Assembly (NCBI GenBank): GCA_964006375.1
Contig: OZ023270.1
Coordinates: forward strand, 74,056,082 to 74,120,081
Length of the DNA stretch: 64,000 nucleotides
Direction: 5' to 3'
From: Tillus elongatus
Lineage: Eukaryota; Arthropoda; Insecta; Coleoptera; Cleridae
In this document: piece by piece, positions 10,795 to 24,314 of the stretch
How the letters are laid out: each line of letters starts with the position of its first letter
How positions within the stretch are numbered: the stretch's first letter is position 1
Notes under the pieces: model-generated
Told to the model about the DNA's origin: nothing
What the model saw: only the letters and a program-made list of their open reading frames with translations
The model's database searches: none
Position numbers and translations under genes: made by a program

Positions 10795-11590
10795 ATGCTA
10801 ACGTGGTAATGGTGTTTTTATACACCAGAGTTTTAAGATGACCCTACAAACAAAATCCAAATTATTGAGATCCTCGGATATTTGCGGCCATTGCCGAGGT
10901 TCGCCACGACCTATTTACGATTAGGATAGACTGCACGTAAATATCCACGAACAATTACAATGAAATGAACATGTGCTTCATCGTCCATGTACCACATTTG
11001 ATTCGTCAACGCAATTGTTACACCTTCAAGCAACACACGTAGGTCTTCTTGGGGGAGATGCAGGTAAAACTGCCAAATCAGGCCGTCCTGGTAGAAAAAT
11101 GGGCCTACGGGGTGATTACCAATGAATATTTCCCACACATTGCTGATATCCTCCACGACCTATTCACGATTGGGATAAACTGCATGTATTTACATGCTAT
11201 GACCATTTGGTCATGAACAACTGCAGTGAAATGAGCAGGAGCTTCATCGTCCAAATACCACATTTGATTCCTTAACGCAATGGTGCCCCTTGAAGCAACT
11301 CAGATCTTCTTGGAGGATATGCAGGTAAAACTGTCAAATGACGCCGTCTTGGCAGAAAAATGGGCCTATGAGATGATTACCAATAATTCTCGCCCATACA
11401 TTACACGAAATTCCTCTTGATAATGGGTTTTGATTATGTAATAGGGGAAATTTCGAATAGCATTACTAGAAAAATTGCTTTGTCTGTGAAAATAATTTGT
11501 GACTCTAACTGCTGTTGAGTGTAACGTTCTGAAAGTAACACTGACAGAAATTTACATGCTGGAAAGTAGGGCCTCTTCTGTTAGCATATG
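10795..11590 (-). pseudogene. IS630/mariner-family transposase, C-terminal part, internally duplicated
   Basis: The minus strand carries the catalytic half of a DDE transposase in two tandem, frame-broken copies. The first, next to 11590, reads RRGPTFQHVNFCQ and, after breaks, CNVWARIIGNHLIGPFFCQDG. The second (11156-10911) reads VWEIFIGNHPVGPFFYQDG, LPQEDLRVLLEG and NQMWYMDDEAHVHFIVIV, where the usual Asp-Gly-Ala has become Asp-Glu-Ala. Stops and the repeated segment show it is dead. Its N-terminal half lies at 13734-14009, across an inserted retrotransposon. Confidence 0.8.
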
Positions 11591-11591
11591 G

Positions 11592-13720
11592 TACGGATCT
11601 TTATTTATTTAATACATCATCCAACAGGACGAAGGCAACTTAAGTATAAAGACATACAAAACATATAAAACAATACATCACATTACATCACTAATAAGTA
11701 CAGAAACAATTCCTTATAAGAGAAACAAAACAGCAGAATATATCCACGCTCTCCGGCAAGTTGGAGTAATTTCTACACATATAATAGACTGGAGAGGAGC
11801 TCAACAGCTCCATACCCGCCGTCGGCAGATAAAACGTGTTGGGAAACTGCAACTCTAAACGTGTAACATTAAATTTTATTGACTCAGGTAGAGAGGGACA
11901 AGCAAGAGCTGAACTGATAATTTTTAAAAGAACACAATGCAGCTGCACCGTCTCCTGTCCTCCTGGCGAATGCTTTAATAAAGCGCTTTAACAAATAATT
12001 ATGTGGATAGCCAATGCACGGGTATTGACCATCAATTGAAAAGCTAAGGAATTTCAGAAACTTTCTCTGAATATTTTCAAGTGCACCAACTACGCCGAAC
12101 ACCAAACTACTGAAGCATATTCAAGACGTGGCGTCACGAGTACCTTGAAGAGGAGGGTCAATAATTAAACGTTGAATTATAATTAAACGTTGACGTTCAG
12201 AAATGATAGGAGGGTCAATGTTTCGTGAGATGTAAAGTCCCTCCTACTCCTAATTATCAAGCCCAAGGTCTCTGCGCAGAGTTTATAATAAATTCATAAT
12301 GGGAGCATGGGGTAGAAATTTAATCCAAGGTCACGAACTGTGTCAGGACCTGCCAAGCTATGTCCCTGCAATCGGTAATCAAATAAAATTGACTGTTCCG
12401 ACTACAAGACAATATACAGCACTTAGCAACATTTAAAGTAATGACATTCTCACAGCACCATTCAGAAAACTTGAGAAGATTGCTCTGTAGGTGTATGCAG
12501 CTGTCAACACCTCTAACTTCTAAATATATGTCGATGTCATCAGCATAAATTAGATACGACACATCACATATCTCTGACACTTGGTAAATCAAACTATAAA
12601 AGGGAGGAGGACCCAAAATGGGCACCTGAGGGGCTCCAGATGGTGTGTGATGAGGTTTATATTTAAAGCCTCGAATCTTTACGAATTGTTTCCGACACCT
12701 GAAATAAGATCCTAAGTTTTTTGTCAATTGGTTACTAAAAACGAAGTAATGAAGTCTATTTATAAGAATAGAGTGATTGGCTCTGTCAAAGAACTTTGAC
12801 AGGTCCGTGAATACAACATCTCCCAGCGAAGAGCTCTCAAGTGGATCAGCAAAAAACTGGGTAAAGGTGGCCAAATTTGGGAGTATAGATCTACGTTGCT
12901 GTTGTAACGAGAGTTTAGATTTCATATGAAAAATTATATGTTCATACAGGCATGCTTTGAACATCTTACCACAATTACACAATATAGCAGTTGCTCTACA
13001 GTTAGAAGGATCAAAGTTGTCCCCTAATTTGAACACAGGGATTACATGAGAAATCTTTCATTTATTGTGAAACGTGCCCCTTGTAAAAATCAAATTGAAT
13101 ATTTTCTTTATAGGGGTTAAAAAAAGCGTATAAGCAGTCCCTAACAAGAAATACCGGCAGAAGGTCTGGGCCGGGGAAGAAATTTGGCTTAAATTTCTTA
13201 CCAGCTGCGATGATCTCGTCATAAGTAAAATGCTCAATGGTTAATACAGTCGAGAAGTCCATATCAGAATTGGAAGCCATATTATACGCAGGTTTAGAGT
13301 CAGAGTATTTAGAAAAATAGGATGCAAAGCCATCAGCAGAAGCGTGCTGACCACACGAGTCGATAGTGGGGCAACGCCGACGATCCCTATCCGAAGCATA
13401 GTTCCACAACTTTTTAGGGTATCGTTGTATATCTTCCTCAATCTTACCGAAAACCTTCTCCGAGAAACCTCTATATCATATTTTAATTTTGCTTGTAGCT
13501 CTCGAAATTTAACAAGGAACGAAAAATCGACAGATTTTTTAAATTTGCCCGAGTAAAATATTTTACGTTTAATGGTGGCCCTAATCTTCTCCGAAAACCA
13601 TGCAGGACAAGGATTTTTTCCCGTCAAAGAGGTCTTAGGACAAAGGCGTTCAGAAGATTGGATATAACAAAAAACCAACAAAAATTCGCTAAACAATTTG
13701 ATGATAGGCATTCGCAGTTC
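11592..13720 (-). mobile_element. Non-LTR retrotransposon nested in the transposase
   Basis: A degenerate non-LTR element on the minus strand ends in an ATTAAATAAATAAAG tail at 11592-11612. Directly beyond that tail the transposase reading RRGPTFQHVNFCQ resumes, while 13734-14009 holds the transposase N-terminus. The retroelement therefore inserted into the older DNA transposon. Confidence 0.7.
11691..13711 (-). pseudogene. Reverse transcriptase pseudogene of the nested non-LTR element
   Basis: Frame-broken segments make an ORF2 C-terminal half. The pre-RT linker (13711-13241) reads CPAWFSEKIRATIKRK, and 13409-13062 follows. The RT core (13036-12320) reads LGDNFDPSNCRATAILCNCG, motif A as VVFTDLSKFFDRANHSIL and motif C as SYLIYADDIDIYL, with all three catalytic Asp present. 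The C-terminal region (12105-11691) gives ENIQRKFLKFLSF and RRTGDGAAAL. The GVPQG block is changed to GAPQVPILGPP. Frameshifts between segments make it nonfunctional. The family resemblance is to the CR1/Jockey group. Confidence 0.85.
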
Positions 13721-13733
13721 TAACTATCTTCCT

Positions 13734-14009
13734 CTAGCTCGCCCCAGGATTTTCGTTGATTTTCTGCATGACCGCTTTCTTAATTTTGGGCGTTTCAGTT
13801 CGAGGTATACCTTCCAAAGTCCGAAGTACCTTTATAGAAACTGCCAGTTTCACTAAGGCGGCGATGAATATTCGAAAAGATTTGGCTATCCGGCAACACA
13901 TGATTCGGATATCTTTGTTGATACGCCTAGCTTCTGTTGCATTTCCGTTTACTAGATCATATACATAATGCATTACCGCCATTTTCGCATCACAATTCAT
14001 CATATTCAC
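13734..14009 (-). pseudogene. IS630/mariner-family transposase, N-terminal helix-turn-helix part
   Basis: The minus strand reads MAVMHYVYDLVNGNATEARR, then IPRTETPKIKKAVMQKINEN and PGAS. This matches the DNA-binding N-terminus found in many insect IS630/mariner-type transposases, where a small helix-turn-helix unit precedes a TPExxxAVxxxxEENPxTS linker. The catalytic half continues at 11590 beyond the nested retroelement. Confidence 0.7.
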
Positions 14010-15190
14010 TGAGATATTTAAATAAAAACAGCGAAAAGTAAAATTACTTTAATAAAACACTAATAATTGAAGAAATAATGCGATGAGATGGTTTAGAACA
14101 CCAACCACTTACTTCATGTAAACAACTATTGTTTGGAAATTATGGATGCCTAAACATCATTTATATCATGAAAACTAGATTTATGCGTCTAACAATTTTT
14201 CGCCAATATTACTAACTAAAGCAACTATAATTTAACTGTTTTGATTAAAAAACGGTGCATCTGACGAGCTGAACGCAAGATAACTTTCTCATGTAGAATT
14301 GATGAGGGTAACCAGAAAAGATGGCGAGATGAAAAAATATCAGTGGCGTACCACTTTTTATTAAAAATATGATAGGACATGTCTGCAGGGACGCCACTGG
14401 TGAAGCAATAGAAAAACTTCCCCAATTTAAATACGTAGTTCTGTGTCTTGCTAAAACGCACTAAAATTGAAACAAATATCTTTAGTACTTTCGAAAATAT
14501 AAAAAAAAACCCATCTTGACAACTAATTTCAACACTCTGTATCTCAGAATTTAAGCCATTGCGCACATATATTCATATAAACTTTTATTCATAAATTAAC
14601 CTGAGGAATCACACTCTTAAATATAAGCATGTTATTAAGAAAAACAATTGTATTTTATATCACTATAACTTTGCAAAAGGGTAGGCATTCAGCAAAATTT
14701 ACAGGATAGTGAGGTGAATAGTCGCGGAAATGGACCTACGTTAAAGAAACGAAAAAAAAACTTACAGGAGCGTTTGTAACTAATTAAATTTAAAGAAACA
14801 TATGTAGATCGGTCTAATACTACCTAATTATGACAAAAGACAATAACACACAGACGCGCGTACACACGCTAGAAAAGGAGAACAAATGCGACACAAAAAT
14901 GTCGTTCTTTTATTTCGAACAGGCCTATTTGATTATAAACATTTTGACATTGGGAAACATTATTTGGATGATTCAATTCTCAAATATCCAAACTAATCAA
15001 TTCGGGAATTGACCAGTATGATGGATTGTGACCCGTTGATCATAGTACGATATTTGCATTCCACGGCCAACGCTAAAAATTGGGTGTATGAGTGCCGATA
15101 TGTTTAACAAAACAACAAAAAATAGTGCTTAAACATAGCTGTGAAAATCTACTCTCCTCAGAAAGACATTCTCGTGAAATGAATTTAAGG
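14010..15190. other. No gene seen
   Basis: AT-rich sequence. A minus-strand stretch at 14566-14225 is open for 113 codons but has no recognisable family. It may be the outer part of the split transposon. Nothing else is supportable. Confidence 0.45.
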
Positions 15191-15198
15191 TCCATGAC

Positions 15199-15960
15199 TT
15201 GACCACAAAGAAAATATTAGAATTCCTGTACCCATCAACTTCTGAAACGTTATATTACTTGACTTTTAACGAAAAAATGTCAATTTTCACCAAATCACCT
15301 CTCATTTATCCCCTACCCCTGAAGAGATCTTACCCAAAAACAATTCGAAGCGTTCCTTTGTCGGGTGCTATCTGGATACAAAATTTGAGGATAATATCTC
15401 AATTCGTTCAAAAGTTATTGCACCTACTAACAGACAGACGTACAGGCCAACAGACCGACCGACCGACAGATCGACCGACCGACCGACCGACCGACCGACC
15501 GACCGACCGACCGACCGACGGACCGACCGACAAAAAATTTTTGTTCCAGAATTAAGTTTTCTATATGTTTTGAGACCTTTTACGTAATTTTAGCAAAAAA
15601 AAAGTTTTCGAAATTTTTCTCACCCCCACACATTCAACCCCTAATTTAGTTTCAGCACAGAATACTAGATGTTTGATGAAATTGAAAGTGTTCTAATAAA
15701 CAAACCCGAAAACGTCATATTACTCGAGTTTAACGAAAAAAATATCAATTTTTACCAAATCAACCCCCATTCATCCACTACCCCCGTGAGCGATTTTACC
15801 CAAAAACAATCCGAGCCGTTTATCGGGTGCTAACTGCGTACCAAATTTGAAGGCGATGTCTCAATTCGACAGACAGACACAAAACATTTTCGTTCCAAAA
15901 TCATGTTTTTTATATCTTTGACACTTTTTACGACGTTTAAGCGAAATTTTTTTTGAAATT
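15199..15960 (+). repeat. Two tandem copies of a GTCN-microsatellite repeat unit
   Basis: Units at about 15230-15545 and 15700-15900 share GTTATATTACTTGA-like and CCAAAAACAATTCGAAGCG-like blocks and ACCAAATTTGA. Each ends in CAGACAGAC-type runs. The first run is expanded into a (GACC)n array, the second is only a short GACAGACAGAC. Confidence 0.75.
15431..15531. repeat. (GACC)n/(CAGA)n tetranucleotide array
   Basis: About 100 bp of GACC units, preceded by CAGACAGAC. It encodes a TDRP repeat in one frame by chance. Its counterpart at about 15869 is unexpanded. Confidence 0.95.
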
Positions 15961-16029
15961 TTAGTCGTCGTACTTCCGCACGTATTGACGATGTGGAAGT
16001 AACAGCGTGTGTGCCTCTTTACCGGTTCC

Positions 16030-16560
<531 letters not shown>

Positions 16561-17202
16561 GGTTGCTGTTGGTTAGTCAATGCTTCTGTTATTGTCATTG
16601 ACTCATGAAATTCATTTTTAACTTTTAGAGAAATGTCAATAATACTGAATTCACTGATTGTTAATCATTGGAAGCATTTACGATTATATATAACCCTATT
16701 GTAATTTATTATCATTTATCACCTCTGTAGTATAATTTTTTTTTCTTACAACTCGCAGCCTTTTTAGTCAATTGTTGTTATTAATAGTCAATAGTTTCTT
16801 TGCGAATACACACACCTTCCATTGACTTCTGCTTCTGCCGCTGTTACAGTCCTTTTATTTAGAAGTAGAGTTGTAACCACTCATACAAACAGTGTTTTTT
16901 AACCACGTGGCTGGGCGACTGACCGAATTCATTCCCAGTTGCTGTTGATTTACTCATATTCTCTTAATATGTTTGAAGATGTGGTGTCTACTTCATTCCA
17001 AGTCACTATTAACCGACTATTTATGAAATCAAATAAGTAAATTAAATCGATTGTCATAAAATATGTAGGGTATTAAGACAAGGGAAAAAGAAATAAAACA
17101 TATATAACTGTGCACATTTTGATTATATTTTAGGGTGCTTGAGAGAGGTATTGTCACAGCATAATATCTTATTAAAGTTTATTTGTAAATAGGTTTAATT
17201 TT

Positions 17203-17205
<3 letters not shown>
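16561..17205. other. No gene seen
   Basis: Unique-looking AT-rich sequence with no coding or RNA signal that I can support. Confidence 0.45.

Positions 17206-17281
<76 letters not shown>
17206..17281. repeat. (TA)n array
   Basis: TA array followed directly by an inverted left module. Confidence 0.97.
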
Positions 17282-17283
<2 letters not shown>

Positions 17284-17740
17284 AACTCAAAAAATAATTA
17301 ACCGATTTCTATGAAACTTGGCAAGTGCCTGTCTTTTATTAATGGCTTGGATGAGTTCGTTATCCAGAAAAATCAGACGGGGTTTTCCGGAAAAATTTTG
17401 AGTTTTCTTTCGAAAAATTTTTTTTTCTCCGAAAGTAACAAAGCTGTTTTAATGAAATTTACTATATATGTTGCCTCAACCTTACTACGTACCAAAATTC
17501 AACTTTCTAAGTTTAGAGAAAATTGAGTTATTCAAATTTTAAATTTTCTTTCGAAAAAAATTTTTTCTCCGAAAATTACAAAGTTATTTTAATGAAATTT
17601 TGTGGATATCTTGCCTTAGGAAAAACCTTACTACGTGTTGAAACTAAACTCTCTAAGTTTATAGAAAATTGAGTTATTTAAATTTGAAGCATTTAATAAA
17701 AATTCACTACCATAACGCACTAGCTGCGTCCCGAGTTTTT
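17282..17740 (-). repeat. Inverted left module, complete to its terminus
   Basis: From ATAACTCAAAAAATAATTAA it runs to ACTAGCTGCGTCCCGAG, the terminal sequence of the family. The block around TTTTCTCCGAAA and ACCAAAATTCAACTTTCTAA appears twice in it, a tandem duplication inside the module. Confidence 0.65.
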
Positions 17741-17759
17741 TTTACCTAGATTGTTACTG

Positions 17760-18290
17760 GTCACACAAAAATGGTGCCTTCACATCAACATCAAGAAGAG
17801 AAATTAATGACTTCGCCCTAAGAAAGGCAAATCCCCGAGCCAAAGCTGCTGCATATCTGCTAAAGGCCTTGTGTACCCGGTGAGATAAAGATGGCGTTGT
17901 TTACTATGAATTGCATCCGAGGAACGAAATCGTGACCACTGAGGTTTATTGTGAACAACTATGAGGTTTCGAGGCAGCATAAGCAAGTAAGTTTACAGCA
18001 TTCTACTGCTCACTATCACCTGCTAACATCGTAAAAATCGCCACTCCTGTGCTCGGCTGGATGGTACCTACATCATCATCCACCATGTTTTACTCATCTT
18101 GCTCCATAAGATTTCCATCTTACCCGCTTTCTATCGCAGAACTTTCGAGGAATATTATCTAATTGGGACGTCGAGCTCCAAGCTGGCTTGGCAGGTTTTT
18201 CAGCCGTTGAATAAAGAAACTTCCAGCCAAGACAATCGTAAGCAATAAAGGAGAATTTATTCTGAATGAGTTCATGTATTTTGTTTAATA
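17760..18290 (+). pseudogene. mariner transposase fragment (mauritiana-like)
   Basis: The plus strand reads DKDGVVYYELHPRNEIVTTE and VYCEQL, then in shifted frames LHHHPPCFTHLAP and the closing KLPAKTIVSNKGEFI. In intact mariner transposases these are the WDxKGxIYYELLPxN block, HPPYSPDLAPSDYH with the third catalytic Asp, and LPERWxKVIxxxGEYI. The second catalytic block is lost. Several frameshifts and stops make it a relic. It lies inside the proposed gene 1 intron, 140 bp from exon 1. Confidence 0.8.
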
Positions 18291-18432
18291 AAAAGAAATA
18301 TTGAAATCCATAAAAATGCTACAAACTTATTAACCAACCAGATATTACCTTGACCCATTAAAGAGCCATACGAAACAAAATTTTAAAGAAGAGTTGGTAT
18401 TTTTCGGTATATAGATATGTATAAAGTCTTAC

Positions 18433-18481
18433 CTGAGAAGAGCAAAAATAGATATACTAGTCCAGGAAATTCCCATTTCAT
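18433..18481 (-). CDS. Gene 1, exon 1: signal peptide exon
   Basis: ATG at 18481 opens 16 codons, MKWEFPGLVYLFLLFS, followed by one base and a consensus donor (CTCAG|GTAAGAC) after 18433, giving a phase-1 intron. The peptide has a charged start and a hydrophobic core, as a secretion signal should. Joined to exon 2 at 8935, the junction codon is GAA and the sequence continues as E-ALSVPAN, a plausible cleavage region. The same Glu-Ala junction occurs in genes 2 and 3. The distance to exon 2 is about 9.5 kb, occupied by TA arrays and transposon remnants. The exon is short enough that chance cannot be excluded from the sequence alone. Confidence comes from phase, order and the matching architecture of its neighbours. 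Confidence 0.6.
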
Positions 18482-18539
18482 TTCTAACAATTTTTAGCCT
18501 TCTTAAACCTTAAGTGTTATAATATGAAAGTAAAATACT

Positions 18540-18955
18540 TTGCAAGGCTCTTTCCTTAAAGATATGCTTAATAGTAATAACTAATTTACACTAGAATTAG
18601 TATAGATAAACAATTGTAATGATAAGTTTTTCTACTCATATACATGTTCTAGAAAAAATTCGTGCCTAAGTCATTTTCTTTAGCAGTGCTTTAAGTACAT
18701 ATCAAGCGAATGTATGGTAATTTAGTCTACTTGATACTATTCGAATTGCTTAATTCAATTAAATTGTTAGAGATAAGTAGGCTATGAAGTCTGCCAATTT
18801 GAAGTTTTATGACATTTGTTAAAACAATTTATCAATTATATATAAAACACATTTGCTGAGTTCAAATTTTTACTACTCGTTATATATGGTTTGCCTGTTT
18901 ATCAATTTACTAATTGAAAAGAGAGATATTTTGAAATTTATTTCGTTAAATAAAA
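18540..18955. other. No gene seen; possible gene 1 promoter side
   Basis: This is the upstream side of gene 1 exon 1. TATTATAAC near 18530-18540 on the minus strand could serve as a TATA-like element, but nothing decisive is visible. Confidence 0.3.
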
Positions 18956-18957
18956 AA

Positions 18958-20055
18958 TTTCGGGACGCGGCAAGTGCGTTATGGTAGTGAATTTTCATTA
19001 AAATATTTTCTATAGCAAATAGGTGTGTTTTTTAAAGAAAGCAGTATCAAATTTGATTACCAGTATAACATATATAGTAAAAACAATGTGCCATGTTTCA
19101 TCAAAATAACTTTATTGTTTGAAAACGTACAAAAATTTCCGAAAGTAAACTTAAACTGTAACCGAAAAAATCCGTTTCTGGGTCAACCTTATAGGTTAAT
19201 AGCAAATTGAGCTTTTCAAATATGAAGCATTTAATCAAAATTCGCTACCATTAGGCACTTGCTGCGTCCAGAATTCCTTTACTTACAAACATGCATTATA
19301 TTTCGATGGAAAATGCAAAAACATAAGGCTTTTTCGACTAAAAAAAAATATTTGTATCACCAACGTCTTATGGGTCACCCTGTAATTGTAGAAATATTTT
19401 TTTAAGATGTAGCTCAAGACACCCTATAATTAATGTATACAATTTTTTTCATATCTTGTAGAATAACGGATATATTGAGCTTTATTGATTTTTTAAGAAA
19501 ATTCGACAAAAGTTATATACCATTAAACGATAAACTCTATAGCTAAGACTACTGCCAAGCATCAGAGAAAGGGTCTATTTGAAATGAATTTTCTGAAAAC
19601 ATTTTAGTAAAATGAAGGACAATGAGGGTTGAAACTAAGACTTCAGGGTTTGTAAAACATTCTTCTTGAGACATTTTCTTTCCATAGCCCGTATTAGATT
19701 AAAGTTCTTTGCCTAAATGTTGCGAATTTTGACGTTTTAAATTGTCACTTTGACGTTTTGAGGAAAACCCCAATCTATTTTCTTGCCCATAACTTTTTTG
19801 TATTCTGACCCACAGCGCTAAATTTTGGTAGGTAATTTACCTATAGCGATATAAAATGATGTACCAAATTTGGTTGCCCTTAGTTTGTAATTTCCGGAGA
19901 TATGAATTTTTTTCTAAAGAAAACACAAAATTTTTCGGGAAAACCTCGGCCGATTTTCCTGGCTAACGAAATTATCCAAGCCACTTACAAAAGAAAGGTA
20001 TTCACCAAATTTTGTCAAAATCGGCCCATTATTTTTTGAGTTATCAGTGTGATAC

Positions 20056-20147
<92 letters not shown>

Positions 20148-20282
20148 ATATAAAAATCGAAACTGACCCCGGATCTGTGTTCTAGGGGGCCTAATTAGCG
20201 CTCATTTGAAGAAATTTTTTCAAAATTCAAAAGTCGGGATCTCCTCATTAGTGAATGTTTTTAAAGAAAATTCACTAAAAGC
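18958..20282 (+). mobile_element. Composite 1.3-kb repeat unit, copy A
   Basis: It opens with a 315-bp foldback-ended segment (18960-19273) running from CGGGACGCGGCAAGTGCG to GCACTTGCTGCGTCC. It continues through a shared middle (CAAACATGCATTATATTTCG and CCGTATTAGATTAAAG), a left module, TA array and right module. Copies B (34842-36170) and C (45371-46665) have the same order. Confidence 0.7.
20062..20144. repeat. (TA)n array with CATA start
   Basis: Short CATACATA units pass into about 75 bp of TA. It sits between left and right modules of composite copy A. Confidence 0.97.
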
Positions 20283-20529
20283 ATAACATTCAAAGTACAA
20301 ACTATAATTTAGTAAGCTACTGCCAAAGCATCACAGAAAATGTCTATTTTAAATGATTTTTTTCAAATATTTTAGTTAAATGAAGATTAATAGTTGTTGA
20401 AACAGAAATGTAGGACCTTAATATTTGTTTCGCAACCTTAGTTGAAAAATCCCTAATTTTGACATCTGAATTCGCTATTTTGACGTTCTTAGAAGAAAAG
20501 ACAAAGTTTTGAAGTATTTCTTTTAGAAA

Positions 20530-21310
20530 ATTATTAGTAGAACAAAAATTCACTAATGAGGATATCTGTGTTTATAAATAAATATACCGTACCCATAACT
20601 CGAAAAATAATTGTCCGATTTTGATAACATTTGGTAGGTTCCTTTCGTTTGTAAGTGGATTGGCTAAATTCGTTAACCAGGAAAATCGGACCAGTTTTTC
20701 CGGCAAAATTTTGGGTTTTCTTGCAGAACATTTTTGTATCTCCGAAAATAACAAATCTATGGCAACCAAATTTGGCACTCAGGTATACACTATCAAACTT
20801 ACCATACGTGTTAAAATTCAGATCTCTAAATTAAAAGAAAAAAAGTTACAGACATTTAAAGAAAAAAGATTTGGCGGTCAGTGATGACCAGAAAAACGCA
20901 TAAAACCAAAATATTTTGCGTCGATAACAAAATCTTGTATATGATAGACAAGGATTATGTTTTCTTGACGCATATGGAACAAAAAATAACACAAAAGTTA
21001 CTTTGACAACTTTATAGTTTTCCTTCTTAAAACGTGAAAGTCGCGTTTTGAAACGTCAAAATTTGAAATTTTTAGACGAAGGACCTAAAACAAATACGGG
21101 TTATGGAGAAGAAATGTCATGGTAAATGTGTTTTACAAAGCCTTAAGTTAAAGCTTCAACCATCATTGTCCTTTATTTTACCAAAATATTTGCAGAACAT
21201 TAATTTCAAATGGATCTTATGCTTTGGCAGTTGTTTCAGTTATAGAGTTTGTGATAGTCTATACTTTTTCGCGAATTTTCGTATAAAAAAATCGTTATTG
21301 TGAAGACCGT
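20530..21310 (-). repeat. Inverted left module without a TA array
   Basis: From CCATAACTCGAAAAATAATTG through GGACCAGTTTTTCCGG to the TTTTACCAAAATATTTGCAG block. The position usually held by the array is only ATAAATAAATATACC, a useful unexpanded or contracted state. Confidence 0.65.
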
Positions 21311-22250
21311 GACCTTCGAATTTCAAAAATATTTCTTCAAAGGAGCGGGAATTAGGTCCCGCCAGGGACAATTTTAGTTTTTACATGTTTACGTATATAC
21401 AAGGTGGTGCATTTTTACTGCAAAGCTCAATATATCCGTTATTATACAAAATGCAAGAAAATATTATAAAAGTTATTTGTAGGGTGTTTTGAGCTGCACC
21501 TTATAAAATTATGCCGACAATCACGAGGTGGCGCATAACTCGTTGGTGATACAAGTTTTCTTTTTTCTAATGGAACGTCCCTTTTATTGTAGGATTATTT
21601 CATTTTCCATCTAATTTTAACGCATGCTTGTAAGGAGAAAACATTGATATCGTCCATCGCTTTCGAGTTATTTCAATTGTTTTGGAACTTGTCACCTTTT
21701 GGCACATATCAAAATTGTGATACGGCGTTTTTACTACTGGAAATCTCCAATATCATGAAAATGACGCATTAAGGGAGGTTTTCAATTACATTATTCGTAA
21801 AAAAATCAAGATGCCATATACAGGACGCTTTCAAATTACTTAGTAAATCTTGGTAAAAAAAAATGGCGTATTTTCATGAAACATATTGTTTACAAATCTT
21901 AATGTAAACGTTTTTAAAATTTCTGTCAAAAAGCTTGGCTGGCGTAGTCGTGTAAATTACGTGGATGCTGCGTTGGCCAGGAAAGTCATACTAGTTTTTT
22001 GGGGAAAAATTTAAATTTATCTTCGGAAAGTTTTGTACTCTTTCAAACAAAATGTGAGTTTGGTGAAATACAGTACATTATCTCTACTATAAAGGTTACA
22101 CTTCTACTAAATTTAATGTCTTTCTTTAAAGAAAAACATATTTAACATTAAAAACAGTTCTATGAAGATTCGCTACCATAACGCAATTGCTGCTTCCTTT
22201 TTAGCAAATCTCCGTAGAAAAATCTACATTCGTGAGATTGACGTCAAATT
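21311..22250. repeat. Diverged fragments of the same repeat families
   Basis: The segment from ACAAGGTGGTGCATTTTTAC (21400) to GGTGGCGCATAACTCG (21540) recurs near 52900, 63055 and elsewhere. Left-module and foldback-terminus pieces follow (CGCTACCATAACGCAATTGC at about 22170). No gene is present. Confidence 0.55.
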
Positions 22251-22360
22251 TTGAAGAAAATCTCTTCATATTAGCGCGAACTAGGACCTCTAGAAGAAAT
22301 TTGGCAGGTACCTTCCTTTTAGTGAATTTTCTTTAAAAAATCACTAATGGGGAGATCCGT

Positions 22361-22454
<94 letters not shown>

Positions 22455-23060
22455 TACCGATAACTCAAAAAATAATGGACCGATCTTGATCAAGTTTGGT
22501 GGGTACCTTCCTTTTGTAAGTGGCTTGAATAAGTTCGTTATTCAAGAAAAATCGGACCAGCTTTTCCCGGAAAATTTTGTGTTTTCTTCCTAAAAAAATT
22601 ATATCTCCGGAAATAACAAAGCAAGGGCAACCAAATTTGGTAAACGTATTAGTATTATAAAGGGTGAACCATGTACCAAAATTTAAGTTTCTAAGTTTAA
22701 AGACAAAAAAGTTACGGGCAGCTAAAGAAACAAATTTTGGAGTTTTCCTCAAAACGTCGAACTCGCAATTTGAAACGTTAAAATTGCCAATGTTTAGGCA
22801 AAGAACGTGAAACAAATACGGATTGTGAAAAGAAAATGCTGCAAGAGTGTTCTGCGAACCCGTAAGTTTCAGATTCAACCGTCATTGCCCTTCATTTTAC
22901 TAAAATATTTACAGAAAATTCATTTCAAATAGACCCTTTCTCTGATGCTTTGGCTGTCCGTTTAGTTAAGTTGATGCTTTCGCTGTAGGTTTAGTGAAAT
23001 TTTTGGTTTGACGGTCTATTTTTGCATTTTTATCGAAATATGATGCATGTTTGTAAGAAA
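22251..23060 (-). mobile_element. Inverted TA-array repeat unit
   Basis: A right-module fragment, a TA array and an inverted left module with the CCGTATTTGTTTCACG-like middle block. It opens the region of diverged repeats that ends at the foldback unit 23321-23637. Confidence 0.6.
22364..22453. repeat. (TA)n array
   Basis: About 90 bp of TA following GATCCGTGTTTA and followed by CGTACCGATAACTC. Confidence 0.97.
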
Positions 23061-23320
23061 AAAATCTGGACGCAGTAAGTACGTTTTGGTGGCGAATTTT
23101 TTTTACATTCGTCAAATTACAATAACTCAGTTTGCTATTAACGTAAGTTTTGTTGGTTAAGAAACCAACATTTAACTTTACTTTCGGAAAATTATTTCTA
23201 CAATCACAGGATGGCCCATAAGTCGTTGTTGATATAAATTATCTTTTTTTTAATCGAACACGTTATTGCTTTTTTGCATTTTCCATGCAAATATAATGAA
23301 TGTTTGTAAGAAAGGAAATT

Positions 23321-23637
23321 CGGGACGCAGCAAGTGCGTTGTGGTAGATAATTTTCATTAAATGCTTCAAATTTTAATAGCTCAATTTGCTATTCGCCTA
23401 TAAGGTTGATCAAGAAATCAGTTTTTTCGGGAACACTTTAAGTTTACTTTCGGAAATTTTTGTACATTTTCAAACAATACAGTTGTTTTGATGAAACATG
23501 GCACATTGTTTCTTCTATATAGGTTATACTGGTAACCAAATTTGATGCCTGCTTTCTTAAAAAAAAACACACATATTTGCTATTTAAAAACATTCTTATG
23601 AAAATTCACTGCTATAACGCACTTGCTGCGTCCCGAA
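23321..23637. mobile_element. Foldback-ended 315-bp repeat
   Basis: It runs from CGGGACGCAGCAAGTGCG to GCACTTGCTGCGTCCCG, so the ends are inverted repeats of about 30 bp. Other full copies lie at 18960, 34842, 45371, 52453 and 63285. It is MITE-like and has no coding sequence. Confidence 0.7.
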
Positions 23638-23639
23638 CC

Positions 23640-24314
<675 letters not shown>

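Noticed and set aside
15400..15555. TDRQTDRPTDRP repeat protein
   Set aside because: It is the translation of a GACC microsatellite in a repeat unit; the sister copy at 15870 lacks it.
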